Source of the DNA: Chamaea fasciata
Lineage: Eukaryota > Chordata > Aves > Passeriformes > Sylviidae
Length of the DNA stretch: 64,000 nucleotides
Direction: 5' to 3'
Assembly: GCA_029207755.1 (NCBI GenBank)
Contig: JARCOQ010000002.1
Location: 55,951,172-56,015,171, forward strand
Below, one piece after another: positions 26,236 to 41,100 of the stretch. The translations under genes and the position numbers were made by a program. Each line of letters starts with the position of its first letter. The stretch's first letter is position 1. The notes beneath the pieces were generated by a model that was not told the DNA's origin, did no database searches, and saw nothing but the letters and a program-made list of their open reading frames with translations.

Positions 26236-29200
26236 ACTTTCGCTTTTGTACTGCCAAAACACTCCAACACTTTCCATTTCTCTTTCTCTATTTCTGTTTC
26301 CTTGCATTTGTTCCAGAAGGCATCTCAATATTGCCTCTGTTGTGCATGTCCAGCTTCAATTTATCTTTGGAGCAAAATATAATTTTTAAAACAAAAAAAT
26401 ATAATCTTCACCTCAAAAAACCCACCACAGGTCTTGATAAGTTGCTCGCTAATTTCTTTAATTTGCTGACTTTTAATTTCCAACCACGTATCTTACCATT
26501 TCTACAACTGATGGATGGAAGAGCCTCCAGGAAGCAATTTCCCATGCCCTTTTTGAAAACATACATGAATGTGTAGTCCAAATTGTAGTGTCTTATGTTT
26601 TACAAGCAGAAATTCTCCATTAGATCACCACTCGCTGGGAAGGAAGTTCATCAGGTAGGAGTAGAGGGCAAGACACATACGCCAGCCTGTAGCTGAAGAG
26701 TGGTAACCCAGCAAGGCATTTCTGGAGCTCTCATTCACACTTAATGAACTTCTCTAGTAACAGCAAATCCCTGGAACACAGATGTCCATCACTGCCAAAA
26801 ACGACAACAACCAGTAAACATACAGGCAAAAAGTAACTGGGTGATGAATTGTCTGAAGACAAAGATTCGTAGGATAAGTCAGCAGGACAAACTCTCTAAT
26901 GCAGAGGTACCGTTTGACTCGGTGACATCTAAGAGAGGCTGATCAACAGCTTCATCTGGTTTTTCTAGTTGTATGGGTCAAACAGTCTCCCTGTGACAGG
27001 CTCGGACCGAAAACTGTAATGACAGTGCTGCTTTTCAGGCAAATATTTACATACATGAGGATAAAGCATATATGGGTGGTGACAGGGAGAGATACAAGAA
27101 CAACTACATTTTCCTGTCTCTGCTGTGCTCACAGCCAGCTTTAAATCCCTGCCTGGACCCTGGAGACCTGACTGTCCCTGCCCACCCCTCAAGGGCTCCC
27201 TTGTCCCAGGGTCCAGGACCCCATATCACCCCCCAGGCTAGGATTCCTTGCCCCAGCAACTCCAAGCAGGATTGGACTTGTTATCCCATATATACATTTG
27301 AATTTTATCTATCGTACTAGTTGTTTTGCAATATTTGGCTGTTATAATCATCCTGACCCAGCTGTTTTAACTTTCAGGCTTTAGCAATAAGTGAACAGAA
27401 TACCTTGCTTAGTTATTCTTAACCGATCTGCAACTCCCTCCAAAATATTCCTCATGAACTTTCCTTTCCATCTTTTATTTTTAGTCAATTCTACTGGAAT
27501 CTGCCCTCCCACATCAGGTGAGAGGGCATTAAGACATACCTCGGTGACAATATTACACAGCACTGCTGCTGCCACAAGTCCCACGTGGCAGATGGACATG
27601 ATGTTGTTTTCTTAACCAGGAGATTCCCTCCACAGCTGAGTCATTGCAAGGCATGTGCTACAAGGAGATCCTCTGGGTGTCCTATCAGTTAGAAAGTTTT
27701 GTGGCACAGTCTTTGAAAGAGTTCTTCCATGACAAGGAAAATCTTGTCTCTTTGGAACAAACTGTGATCAGCTGCACAACAGAGCTTAGACACTCAGTCA
27801 CTGATCTGCATTTTGACACTTCAGAGAAATATGACAAGGTGTTTTGCCTTCCATCTGAAGCATCTCATTTCTCATTTAATAAGCAATTTGCTGCCAAATT
27901 TTTAATTACGACTCTATCAGAAAACATTCTTTTTTTGTCAGCAAAACATGCAACATCTGCCTGGTAATCTATCTTCCCTTGTTTCCTCATCCAGACCAAC
28001 AACTAAAAAAATGTTTAAAAAATCATCAGTTTCCTGCCTACTTGGAAAAAAAATACAACCCATCTTCAGTCCTGTGTTTTCTGACCCTCAGACGCATCAA
28101 TTCTTCCACTGTCATCTCCCTCTTGTGTTACGCTTCTTCTGTTGAGAAGAGCTGCCATGAGCAGTGCGTGGCATGGGAGGGCACTTTCTCTGCTTAGAAA
28201 ATAAAGGGAGTTCCAGCTGGCTCTGGCTGCCAGGTGGAGCTGTCAAACCCAGATGGTGAGCCAGCCCCATAGAGCACAGGGAGTGCGGAGAGGGCAGCAT
28301 TGCTGCCTCAGCGAGGGCACCCACCATCCTCAGCAGAAGGAGCCCATCCAAATGTATTGCTCCCCACTGTGACCCTAAGAGCTGGACACAGCCCAGTCCT
28401 GTGTGATTGATATGGGTCACATCATAGGGAAAGAAGATGCCAAAACCCCAGCTGCCCCTTGGTGCATGCTTGAAGCAGCTGTACTAGCAGGGGGATTCAA
28501 GGATTCTGCAACAGTGTCATTTTGTTTTCCTAAAAACAGACTGTTGGGAACTCAACTACGGAAATTCCCACGCATGAGCCCTTGTTGGTATGTATGGCGA
28601 TTACACTGCATCCACAGATGGATTTGTACACATTAGGAAGACTTGTAGCAGCTTCTGAAACTGTAATTATTTCCCATCTGTGACTGTGCGACCTCAGAGA
28701 GGAACAGGCTGCTGAGGCAGGCCGCCCTGCTGGAGGGGCAGCTCTGTGTTAACACCGTGCTGTGCACAAAGCTGACCGGTGATTCATGTGAGGCAGAAGC
28801 CTTATCCAGAGGATTTATCAGGAACCTCGCTTCCTAAGCTCTGTTGATTTATTTTGCATGAGAAGTGTGGGTGTTGGGAGGAATTCTTAGGTCCTTCCTT
28901 GTCGCTGCCTGCAGAAACAGAGGGCTGCTGTGCATCCATCTTAATTACAGCGTTTGCTTCGCAGTGGTTTTCCTTTCCAAAGCTGTCTTCCTGTGACAAA
29001 GGTGACAGTCTTCACTGTTTTCTTCTGATCAAGAGCTGAGCCACTCCATTACAAACCCCATAGGCCAGATATGTTACAAATGCAGTTGCCCAAGTCCCAA
29101 CAGGTTCACTGAAACAGCGCAGATCCAGATCTGAAAAATAGCTCATTGTTGCATGCCTCTCAATAAATTAACTAGAAAATCTTAATGCTAACATTGAAAG

Positions 29201-32200
29201 AAACTGAACTGTTTTCTATCTTTGTTTTCTTTTTGTTGCTTCTATGTCCGGCATTTTCTTCCTGTGAGTTCAGTGAGCTTTGAATGGAATTGGGCTATTG
29301 AAGTCATATTCAGACATTTTCCTTATATCTGCCTACCTCAGATACTGCAGCTTCTTTTGCCCCCTTGGAACAAATCTTAAAAACAGGCAGACATTGCTTC
29401 TTTGTTTCAGGTGGCCCAATACTTGTAGTTAATAATATACATGTGCAGATAGGTAGGTCAGGTCCAGATCCTCAGAAAAATGCAGGTGATTTAAGTAAAT
29501 TATGTTCCTACACACCTTCAGAAATCTGAATTTCCATCCCTGAAAAGCAGTATTTGTGAGGGAATTTAACATCACAGATGTGTTACACTTAAGGCAATGG
29601 CATTCAGTAAAAAAAAGGCATTAACTTCAGTGAGAAAGGGTAGAGATAGAAAATGCCCATTTGAAAACTGAACCCCAAATATACAGTTAATGTTCACTTG
29701 CCCAGAGAATGTTGTCTTCTAACTTTGCCTGAAAGATAGGTTGAGATAGAAAATAATGTCTGAATTTCTGTTCGTTACATCAATAATTTTCATTTGAGTA
29801 TTTCTTTTCCCCAGCATCAATCCCAAACATTACTTAAAAGCAATCTACACCTTGTTCTGATTTCAGAAAAAGCTGTTTTACTACTGTTTATATAACACTG
29901 AAATCAAGTTTATATCCCAATGCTATCAGTGTTTCTTTTATATCACACATGTACAAAGAACAAACTTCCTGGTGAACTACTATTTCTAAAAATTTCATTA
30001 CTGAAATTTCAGTCTCAAGCATTACCTCTCCTCACAATCTCCTAGTCCATTCCACCTGGGTAACATTAATCTGCTACACAGATGGAGGCAAGACATTCCC
30101 ATTATTTGCTAAGATAACTAGTTTTTCCTCAATTTCTGTGGACAAGGTTGGTTTTGAGCTATTCTGACCCAAAAAGCTGACCAGACTGTATTAGGAACTG
30201 AAAGACACAACCCTCAGGATTATTCACTGCATCTATGCAAAATGTTGTCTTTTTATTTTTGTTCTTATAGGCCTGGGAATATAGTAGACGGTAAAACTGC
30301 AGCTCATATATTTAAATTTGATATAAAAAGTAGTAAGGTCTTATAATGTGTAGGATCAGCTTTCTTCTGCAGGTTGAGTGTTCAAAACACACAGAGCCCA
30401 GTGAGTTCTTTGCCTAGAGAAAACGTGCCTTTTACCAAATTTTAAGATAGTCTCTATAATTAGTGGTCTAATTTTGTTGTGCACAAATGACCTTACCCAC
30501 CCAAGTGGGAACACAAAACTCTTATTTGCGAGCTCAAATTGGCTGAGTGTGTGTCCTCAAACAGGCGTACTCTTAGTCTGCTGCATACATAATATTAAGT
30601 ATGGCAGGCTCTGAAACAACAGTCAACAACTGAATATGAAACACTGCAGAATTATTTTTGGTGCAACATAGGTGAGACTAGGAAAAAGCCAGAATGAAAA
30701 CTTAGACTTTTCTAAATTGGCTCCAGTTCAGATCCCCAAACCTGAGCAAATTCTCCCAAGAGACTTGGAGCACTCAGAAGAATTTACAGTGTCAATGAAC
30801 TGCCCTAAATAAGAATATCAATATTTGATATCACAATCTCATCACTGCTTCAGTGTATCAGGATCTAGAACTCCACTCCTGGAGTGCCTTGAGGCTCTGC
30901 ATGAAGGAGTTTTATAAATCCCTGTGAACCAGCTCTATACCAGACAGAGCAGACTACTGATAAATTCGTTCACAATCCCAAAAATATACTTGCATCATGC
31001 TTGCTCTGCACGGACATTTATAGCCTTGATTTTCATACTGTGCCTGTTTCTGTGTTTATAAGCTGCCTACCAGAACAGCCCAAACACTCTTATCCTGATC
31101 ATTCCTTAGCAATTGGCTGTTCCTGTTTCAACTTCCTGACTTCTGTCTCCTGTTCAATTTTCCAAATAAGACTAAAGGAATTAAGAGTGGATAAGGCACT
31201 AATTAGTGCAGATAGTGATCCAGATCTCCAGGAAAAGCTATGAGAAACCATCACAGTAAGTAATGAGTGAACCACCATGGCTTGATTCTTTCTATGTTTC
31301 CTGCAATATTCCAGAGGGAAGAATAGTGCAGTAGGAACAATTACTCTTATTCACCTACCAAATGTGGAGGGGTTATACACTCTTGTGAGTAAATACCCCA
31401 ATTGCATTCTTGTCTGCACCCTTTAGTCCTATCTTCTCTATATAAGTAGAATTTGTAGTAACATCAATTATTGCTAGTATGATAACTAATAGCACATTTC
31501 TGAAATTGAGGCTATTTTTAGCTATACAACACAAAAAGCTTGAAACAGGTGGAATTATTTTCTTTAAAAAGTCGCAAAAAACAAACTGGATTCTTTTTTT
31601 AAAAAAGTTTTTTCGAGCTAAAAACAGAGTCAAGTTTCACCCTAGGGCGAATTTCTATAGATGAGTTATAAATCTCTAAATAATGAGGTTTTTAATGAAA
31701 ACAAGGCTAACTCAGTGTGAACTGCAGCACAGCAAATTGTGTCACTAAAACTGTAACTTAATGGAAATCTACAGAATATTGAATTTTTTTTCTGATTATT
31801 GCTTAATTTATCAAAACCATATCATTTACAGCGCAGTCTAAATGAGGCAAAAGCTTATTCAAGGATGTGGCAGAGATAATTACAAAAAGCACCAAGGAGA
31901 CACGTAATGAGTAGGTAGAGGAATAAGTCACGTGAGAAAGTATTGCTATTACTACTATGTAAATCTGTGCTACCAATGATTATATAAGCTATACCTGTGG
32001 GAGATGGTGGGAAGAACAGAAGATAGGGGGCAAATGGAGGGAGGGATACAGAACATCAGTGAAGAAAGCATTGTGGCTGGTGAGTCAGTAACATCATCTC
32101 TAATGTCTTCTTCCTGGGGCATAGTATAACTGCTGTATGTGTAGCATTTTTAACTGGAAGCTTGAGATGCAATTAAGCAAATGAACAGCTAAACCCAAAG

Positions 32201-35200
32201 GCTCCCAAAATAAAGAAAAGGTTGGTAAATTAGCTCTGAAGTAAATAGCACTCATCATTTGTGCAGCAATTTATATTTTCAAGGTATTGTACAAACATTG
32301 ACTAATGAAGGGCCTTTTTTTTTTCCCCCTCCTGGAGTTCACATGAATTAAGGAATCTACAAATGAACAGGCCAAAAATGTAGTTAACCAAAGATAACAG
32401 AAGAGGGGATACCAAGCACTAGCAGGGTACTAGGTAGACTCATGGAAGGTAAAATCCTAAACCAGCCATGAATGGTGCACTGCAGACTTGGTGCATGAAC
32501 ATAATGCATTTGTAGATGCTGCCCCTGAGTAGAGAAATCCTCCCTCCCAGCCAGGCACAAGCACCATGCTGGGACCAGCTGTTGCTCCATCAGCCTCTGT
32601 GCCACGCTTCATTGCTTGTGAAAGGTGTGCCTGAAACATCACAGAGTTCACCAAGGGGACCACAGATCAGGGAATTGCATCCAACAGCAGCCCACTCCAG
32701 TTGCAAGGAGAGCCCATGACTACCACACTTACAACAATGCTCTTTCCTCTCTGGAAACTCAACCATCATCCAGAAATAAACAGGAGATTCATAGAATGGA
32801 AAAACTTTAAAGCCTAATGTCCACAGAGTTCACTTCCTGAGAGAATAGCCATGCTCCTCAACATTAATTTTATGCTACATGCCCCTACAATAAAAATACA
32901 TTAACTATTTTGGGAATGAGGGAAGAAGCACTTGCCAGTGAATACCCTTATTATAAAGTGATTTTGCAAGGGATCTCTCCAGTCTCACAATTCTTTTAGT
33001 TGCAGTTTTAAAACAACCCAGTTTTTGCCTTTCTCCTGTTTTGCTCCAAAAACGAAACTTCTCATAGTACCCTGGATTGTGGGAGAAGAATGTACAACCT
33101 TTTTTTAGATGAAGACACCAGAGACATGATTTTACCACCTCAGTCAGTTACAGAAGGATGCTGTCACTTTTCCTTTCTTCTGAACAAAAGCTTCTTTGAT
33201 GGCTCACCATCCTGTGAGCTCAATAAACAAAGATGTAGCAGTGATTTCTCTGCTTTAAACAGAAACCAGTCTCCCCAGTGTGAGTTAAGCATACAAATAA
33301 CAAATACACCAACCCTGACTGCTTGGGAGTTTAAGCCTAAAAAGCCTTTGTGGATCCCACAGGAACTTCAGACTAATCCCACACTCAGCTGAAAATGTAG
33401 CAGCTCTGAAAATGGATAAGCGGGTCTGCCAAAGCCAGGCAAAAGTGCAAGCACTTGAGTCTTCACTCCTGAGGAGGGGGTTAGGCACATTGCTCATGCC
33501 TCAGACTGGTGTGGCATTTGAAGTATCTGAGTGTCTTTCTGGATGTGGGCAGGGTTGTTAGAGATAACATTAACAACACATCATCAGGAGCCCTACATGT
33601 CCTGGACTGTCAAACATTGAGTCCTGAGCAACAAATAGCTTCTGAGCAGTGAAGGCTGGATCACAGAAAGAGATGCTGAGAGTGTACAAGTCATTCTGTG
33701 GCTGTGTAGTGGCTGCTCGTGCAAAGAGTACATTTTCAAGTGTTTGCAGTACCACAGAAGCCTTGCAGCTGGCTCTGAGTCATTCTGAGCACCAGAAAAG
33801 GTGATGAACATTATAGGAAATGATCTCCAGTTACTTCAAAATATTATTCTGGAATGGAAATTTCTGAGAGTTATTTGCTCTAAGAGGTATTTTGTGGTTA
33901 TTAGGCTCATTTTTGTTATTTTTGCAGAAAAGCACAGCCTACTCCTGCCTACCACTCTGCAATGATAGGCACAGCTGCATCCCATGAAGACTATGCAAAG
34001 CATCATTTAAAGAAATCCAACAAACAAAACAACAAATAATAGTTCACTCAGCAGATGCTGAAGATAGTGTCTTATGCTGGCACATACTGGGATTCTTCCT
34101 CCTTACATCACTGCAGTGAATATTCACCAAAGCTATCCCAAATCAAAGACTTTATCACCTAAGAGGAGCAGATCCAATTATTACAATCTGAGCTGGAGGA
34201 TCCACTCAGCAGCCTCACCACCATTCTGCTGACTGCTCTCAGTTCTCCTCTCGGTCTCCAGGCTTCCAGGGTTCCAATGGTCTGGGTCTGTTCCTTCCCA
34301 GATAAATTTATCTCTGCTGTTCAGCTAAAAGATGATACAAGATCAGCCAAGTGCTTACTGGAGATGAGGACGGCTTCCAGGTCTAGGAGCAGAAACATAC
34401 AGGCCATGCAGCCGGCCCTACTTGCTGATTGTAAATGCAGTGAAGATACAAAACACCAACCTTGCAAATTTTCAGAGAAAATTTTCCCGACACTGACTTC
34501 CATTCTATTGCAGTCTAATATCTGAAAGGAAATGGTAGAAGTTTCCTGACTTAGGCAACTAAGTCTCACCTGCTGAATAAAGCTTTAAGAAACAGACTGC
34601 TGTGAGTAGCTTTTCCTGGGCAAGAAGACAACCTCATCATAAGGGCTTGCTCTATCACGTGTCTATGGTTCCTGACAGATTACAGTTAACCAGGTAATTA
34701 AGGTAAAAAAAGTAGCTTAAATAGTAACCTAAAACTGTGAGAAAGGAGAATGATTATAAACTGTGCAGACCATATTAAGGAATTATAGTAAAAAGAAAAA
34801 GCCTCAGGAGGATTAAAGTGTTAAATAGTAGTTAAATAGCAAAGAGAGAGAAAGACAGTCTAATGCTTCTTCTTTTTTCTTCTTTTTCTACTTTATCTTT
34901 GTAATCCAGATTTAGCAGCAATTTTTGGATGCCTGATGCCCTGGTGTGTGGAAATTGGATGCATTTTCATGAGATTAATTTCCTCAGCAGTCATGGGGTC
35001 AGGTGAGGGAGTTTTGTAACTTCTTACTGTCACACAGCCACTAGGACATTGGTGGAGGTCTCGGCACAGGTCTTACATCTTGCTCTCCCCTTCACTGGGA
35101 GGCAGTGCTTGCAGGAGGGAATGGTTGTGCCATCTGGCTGGAGCTGGGCAGTCCTGTGAGTACCACTGTTTATTTGGAGAGGGTAGATATGGCATGAAAT

Positions 35201-38040
35201 CCCTTTAGTATACCAGTATCAAAGGAGAAAGACACTCTCAAAAGAAAGAAACAGAGAAGACTTGTCTGAAAATGAAGCATGGATTGGACAGAGGTCACCT
35301 TATATAATCCCTATGGTGTGGTAACCCAAAAAAAGATGGATTTCTTCCGGAAGCAGTTTATTACCACAGCTGATTTACAAGGTGAGTCACTGAAGCACAA
35401 ACTCTAAAAGAAGGCAGTGCCCAGTAAAAACTGACTACATGTGGCAAACCACACTCCAGCCCTGCCTCAAGTCTGTCTGTGCTGGCCATGTTCCTGTGTC
35501 CAGTCTATGTACCGAACCTAATGCAGAGTGAGACAGGCCTCCTTTCAGGATTGGCAATGCCTGTGACAAGATTTTAGCTTAGATTCAGCTAATATATCAA
35601 GCTATTTCCACTGTATGCCTTTGTCACTTGAGTGAAGAAAAGAGGCCAGCTGAGAATCTGTGTTTAAATATAATTTAGCCTGTCAAGAAACAGTGCTCCT
35701 CGGTGGGGGGATGTTTAAACAGGAGTCAAGGCCCTTGTCATGAAACAGCAAGGTCAAAGACACACCACCACTGTCCCAGGCCTGCTTCCAGCTCCAGGCT
35801 CTGGGGTGACAAGAGAGGAGGCTCCAAGAGGACAAGGCAGCAGTTGGGAGCACTGAGGAAGCCGTGCTGAAGGGAGCAGGAGCGGGCATATGCCAGCTCC
35901 TGGGGCTTTTGTTTCTTGAGGCAAACATCCCTTCATGTTTTTTCCTCTGCTGTTACCCATCTGCCCGTGCATGTATTTAGCTTCAAAATCAGCCACCTCC
36001 ACAAGTTTTCCCCTTACTGAGCTCCCAGGTCTGCCTTGGAGTAGCTGCCTCTGGGTAGGGAAATTCACCCCCTTGCAGGCACGGGGATAGGAGCAATGCC
36101 AGAGCCACCTTTACACATCCTGCTCTGTACAGTCAGCTCATAGCTGCCTAGCTACACCAACCCTTGAAACAATCATTCCAAGAAAAACACCTCGTCAAAT
36201 AGTGGTGATTTGGGTGAATTTGAAATGCCACTGCACTGCTGCATGGATCTACTATCTGTGGCTGAAGTTTGCAGCTCTGACATTCACTTCCTGTTAGTAC
36301 TGAATTCTGCAGCTCCGGATCTGGGCAGTACTTTGAAAATTTTCCCCTATGTTCCTTCCAAGATCCATCAGCTCAATTTACTGACACCATCAAATGCTTA
36401 CTGTTTTCAGTTCTACAGAGCCCAGAGAGCTGAACAGCAAGCTGTATCTACCTCTTGCAGCATCATCAAAATTGCTAGCTAAATTATGAGTTCCGATGCT
36501 TTATTATTGCAGTGAAGATATAAGGAGCAAAAAATAAAAGAAAAAAAAAAAAGAAAAAAATGGGTTTAGGTTTTATTTCCAGTACCCGTATGATTCTTAA
36601 AACTGACACTGGAACAAAAAATACCCATCCCCACTAGCTCCAAAAAAGGAACATATTTTTCCTGAATGGCAAATGAGCTTCTCAAGACAAGAATAAATTA
36701 GCCAAGGAAGAAACAATATACCATTTTTTTTATAACTCTATGTGGAAGTAAATTCTCAAAATAAATGGTCAATATTATGAGCATAAATTTTACCACCCAT
36801 GATTGTAGGCAGTTAGTAACTGAGCATCCTGATGTAACCCAAACTTCAACTCTTTTGGTATCATCTACGTATTTAGTTGAAATAACAACAAAAAAAAAAA
36901 GGCATCAACAGGTCTTTGCAAAGCCAGGCACCTCCTCAATATTTGTTAGCATTGTGGGACAGATCAAGAACATCTGGTTAAAAAAACCTGGTTTCAAAAG
37001 ACAAGCAAAATGAAACAGATGCCCAAAATCAAACACATGCAATACAAGGACCCTTGGAACTAAAGCCTGAATAATCAGACTTGTATCTTCTGTTTGCTGA
37101 CGTGGCTTCTAGGACCCAGAGTTTGGTGTTTTGGGGCTCACTGAGCTTTATGAGCTGCCAGAGTGAGCTCACAGTTCCCTGCTGGTGAGAGCTAAAATCC
37201 TGAGCCTTGAATATCTCTTCTTTTTTAAAGGCTTTTCAGCAGGGTAGTAGTGTCCAATACTTTTCTTGATGGATAGGACTCTTCCTGAGGAAGCACAGCC
37301 TCAAACTTCTTCATGCTGAGTATGGACTCAGAAACAAGCTTTACTCAGGCAGTCTCCTGGCCTCAGAGCTGCTCACAAGCCCCCCAGTAAAAAGAGAGGA
37401 GTTTAAGATAACCTGCCTCAGTTGCCTACCTTTCATCTTCTACTTCCCACACAGCCTGATGGGCTCCTGACTTTGGAAAGCAAGGCCCATCCAATGAGGC
37501 AATCACCAGGGCACAAGCCACCTCTCTGTTCACACACTGCTTCAGAGGAGGCTGGTTTTAAGCAGCCAAGCTGTGCTGCACACCTGAGCCCACCACACTT
37601 CTTTAAAATCCACATACACATAGCATTAGGCAAGTGTGGAGTCAGAAGCAAGAACAAGCAGGAAATATCATGGACAGGAGAGCGCAGAAGAGCACACAGA
37701 TAATGGAGAAATATATTTTGAACAGGGAGGTTGCTCGCCATTGAAACTCCATGGAGGACTGAGTGACCAGAAAATGTCTGTGCAGATGTAGCTATGACCC
37801 ACTTAGACCTGTCAAGCCTCAAGATTTTTCTCTGAGAGGCATTTGTTCAGCTGACGCCTGGAGAGCAACAGCAAGGCAGATTTTCACTGTCTTTATCTCC
37901 ATTGACCCGCCATATCCACTGCAGGAGGTACCAGGCCTAAGGGAAGCTCTGTCAAGGGATGGAGGCAATGGAGTTTGTGTTCCTATTGGGCCATTACTGG
38001 TTGGTACCCTCTGGTTTCACACAGCAGCCAAAAGTAACTG
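26236..38040. other. Gene-free stretch
   Basis: About 11.8 kb without a supported gene or a clear mobile element. Features are limited to short homopolymers (for example the A-rich 36530-36560) and a T/C-rich stretch near 34866-34890. Open frames reach 129 codons on the minus strand (37433-37822) with no similarity. Confidence 0.65.
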
Positions 38041-38125
38041 GATTGGATTGGATTGGATTGGATTGGATTGGATTGGATTGGATTGGATTGGATTGGATTG
38101 GATTGGATTGGATTGGATTGGATTG
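38041..38125. repeat. Perfect pentanucleotide array (GATTG)17
   Basis: Seventeen uninterrupted GATTG units (85 bp), ending at GGGAA. The 5-bp period carries no stop in any frame, so it creates spurious overlapping open frames (repeating G-L-D-W-I) across 37763-38224. Confidence 0.98.
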
Positions 38126-41100
38126 GGGAAATGTGGTGTCAAAAGCCATCACAGCCATCTGTCAGGTATTCTGACACCTGAAGTTTGTTACCCTGAAAAT
38201 GGCCGGATGTCAGTCCCAGGTTAAGTGACTCCCATGCTGAGATTGAAAAGACCTTTGATTTAATAAAATAAGGCATTATCAGAGATATTGGCAATACTAG
38301 TCTTGTTTTTACAGCTTGTTTGGCACACCTTCTAGTTTTAAAGGCCTGGAGAAACCTGACAGCTGATATGGGGATTAATGTTGTCATTTGCTATGATTAC
38401 CAGCAAACCTTTCATTAAATTCATTGCTGCAAGGTAAACTGTATTTCCACATTTCCTCTTGCTCTATGGCTGCAGCAAGCTGTTAAGGTAGAACTAGGGA
38501 TTTAGCTGCTTCAACAGAAATGTGGGCAACTGATTCACTGTAATTTGGCTGTCATGCTATTTGGCATTTGCTGGGGTTTTTTTCAGTGCATACAGATAAT
38601 GATTACTGTGCAGGCACAGATGTTTAGGCTAACTTTCAGGGACCTTCAAGACACCACTCTGGTTCTGATCCACCTCTTGTCAATAATTCTTTCTTTTTTG
38701 AAATGGCTGAAGCACATTCTTCATTCACCATGCATTAAATGAAACATATGAGTTTGAAATATCTAGAGTGAAAATACTAGATGGAAATAAAAGGGCAACT
38801 GCTTTGTAGTTATAGTTCTAAACAGCATCAATATGCCCATTTCCATTAAAATATTGCACACTAAAGGTTATAGGAAAGGCCATGCTGCAGCAATAGTTTG
38901 ATTTGTACTGCTTTTCTTTATAGAGTATGTAAATCCTGTCTTAATTTTGTCAGATGATATGGCAGCCTAGAAGAAGGTATGCAATTAAGAATGAAAAAAG
39001 CACAAATAAACAGTGCCATCTTTTGGGCACCACTTAAACTCCACGTATGTTAAATTCCAGATACAAGTCAGGTACGAATGTTATACAGGAATGTGCGCGC
39101 ACACATATCCATGTGGCAGGTGATTTTAGGGTATCATCTTTATTGTCTCTAGAGAGACGGTGATAGGGAGACTTAAAGCCTGAAATTCTCCATCCAGTTT
39201 CCTGCAGCTGATAACTTCTCTGCTGTGGCATCCCCGGCTCCAGCAGCATGAGGTGCAGAACAATGCCTGTTTCTGAGGCTGCCTGTGCCATCTCCCTGCT
39301 GGATATAAATCCTATCAAGACAGATGAATGGCTGAATATTTGTTCTGAAATTTTGTGTTTTAAAACACAAGGAAAGTGAGAGTAAAGTAGAAATGCAGTG
39401 TTTTCATTTCTGTAAGGGGGAAAAGCTTCATATTCCACCAACATGACATCCAAATGGATTACATGCAATATCAGACTGCAGACTTCTGGGACAGGTTTTC
39501 TAATGGAATCTGCATAAATAACTTTCCCCCTGATGGATACAGGCTTTCCCACCATGATCCACACTTTCACCACTGCTGGGATTAATTTTTATAACACATT
39601 GCTGTGAGCCGAGGGAGGGCCTAAAACAAGCTCCAGCCTTGGAGCAAGCCTTCCCGACCATAAACACTACCACTTCTGTGTCTCAGGCACTGCCTTAACA
39701 TTTTCTGAATGCCACAACAAATTTCATAGGTTGTCAGGAGTAATTATATGTCCATTTGGATGAGAGTCCGGAGCTCAAAACTCCTCTGGGAATCTGATCC
39801 AACCTTGAAAGAAGATTGGGTGTTCAGTCACATTCTTCTAAAAAGATACATACAGCAAGAGTTATACAAGGTTAAGGGCTAATTACAGGATGACAGAAAA
39901 CTGCTGCCCTTACCAGTGATGTTTGTGGATTACAGCTATCACTGTTTTGGCTGTGTCATGGCTGGCTGTAAGCAAGCAATCAACTCCCTGGATCGTAACA
40001 AGGGATTAGGCAGTTCTTGAAACATGCAGGAGTACTCTTGCCAAGAAGGGACTGTATAAGGAGATAGGACACCAGTCAATCTGCTTCCAGGTAAATGTCA
40101 AATAATATTTTGTGCCCAAATTGGTCAGTGTGATCATTGATTACAGCCGTGTTTAGTCATCATGAACATAACCTCTCAAGGCTTATTCAATTACACAATT
40201 ACTCAGTAATTGTGCATGACTTCAGTACACTATGGGATCAGAAGGTCAAGCCCTGGCAGCTCCTGCCCTGACCTCCTTGGAGACATGGCACTGAATCCTA
40301 CAGTGTTGTGCAGACAGTGCTATCCTGCCCCTGGATCCACTAGAGCAAGCCAGGACAAATAAGGCAGAATATTCAGAGATGGAAGTGCTAACACTTGAAG
40401 CCATTACTGTTGCAGTCAAGAACTGAAGAATGCAGACAGGCAGACAATGCCTGAGATCAGGCTGGAAGAGGAAAACAAAACAATTTCTTTTTTTGCACAG
40501 ATCTTTAGGTTCCTAAAGCTTCAGAAATTAGAGGAAGGTTGTTGTCTCTGAGGTTCAGCTGCACAGCACCCAGGTTTCTTTGACAGACACATTCCTGTGC
40601 ATCTCCTGTCTCTGTGCTCCCTCCTTTCTTTTTCCTGCACAGCTCTGTGGTGGGAAGGCAGTTTACTCTGTGACATTTCCAGGAAAAGGTACTACTCCTT
40701 AACGTCTCTCTAGGGAAGACCTACACAGAAACTGATATTTCAGGAAAAGGAGAATTAGACTATAAATCACCATGAATTGGACAGGGATTCAAAACAAACC
40801 CATTTAATCTGAAGATCTCCAGATTCCCACTGCAATTCTTTACCTTAGCTGTGTTCTGGGTGATGATTGTCTTTTCAGATTAGCTTTCTCCAGCTAACAT
40901 TGTTCTGCTCTACATTTTTCTTCTTACTATCATCAGATGCTGATTTTTTAAAATATTTTCCCAAGGATACCAGAAGTTTGAGGTCTGATGTGCTCTCTTC
41001 ATTTCTGTAAATCGATATGCTCTGTTCTCTTACTCAGAGGAGTTTGGCAGCAGTGGCCACAACCCAGTTGTGCATGGCACACATTGCACATTGCAGAGAG

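Noticed and set aside
32790..32820. TTCATAGAATGG followed by A-rich sequence, resembling a CR1 3' terminus.
   Set aside because: The match does not extend beyond the short terminal motif.
37763..38224. 153-codon plus-strand open frame.
   Set aside because: It is held open by the (GATTG)17 array, which contains no stop in any frame. The flanks show no similarity.
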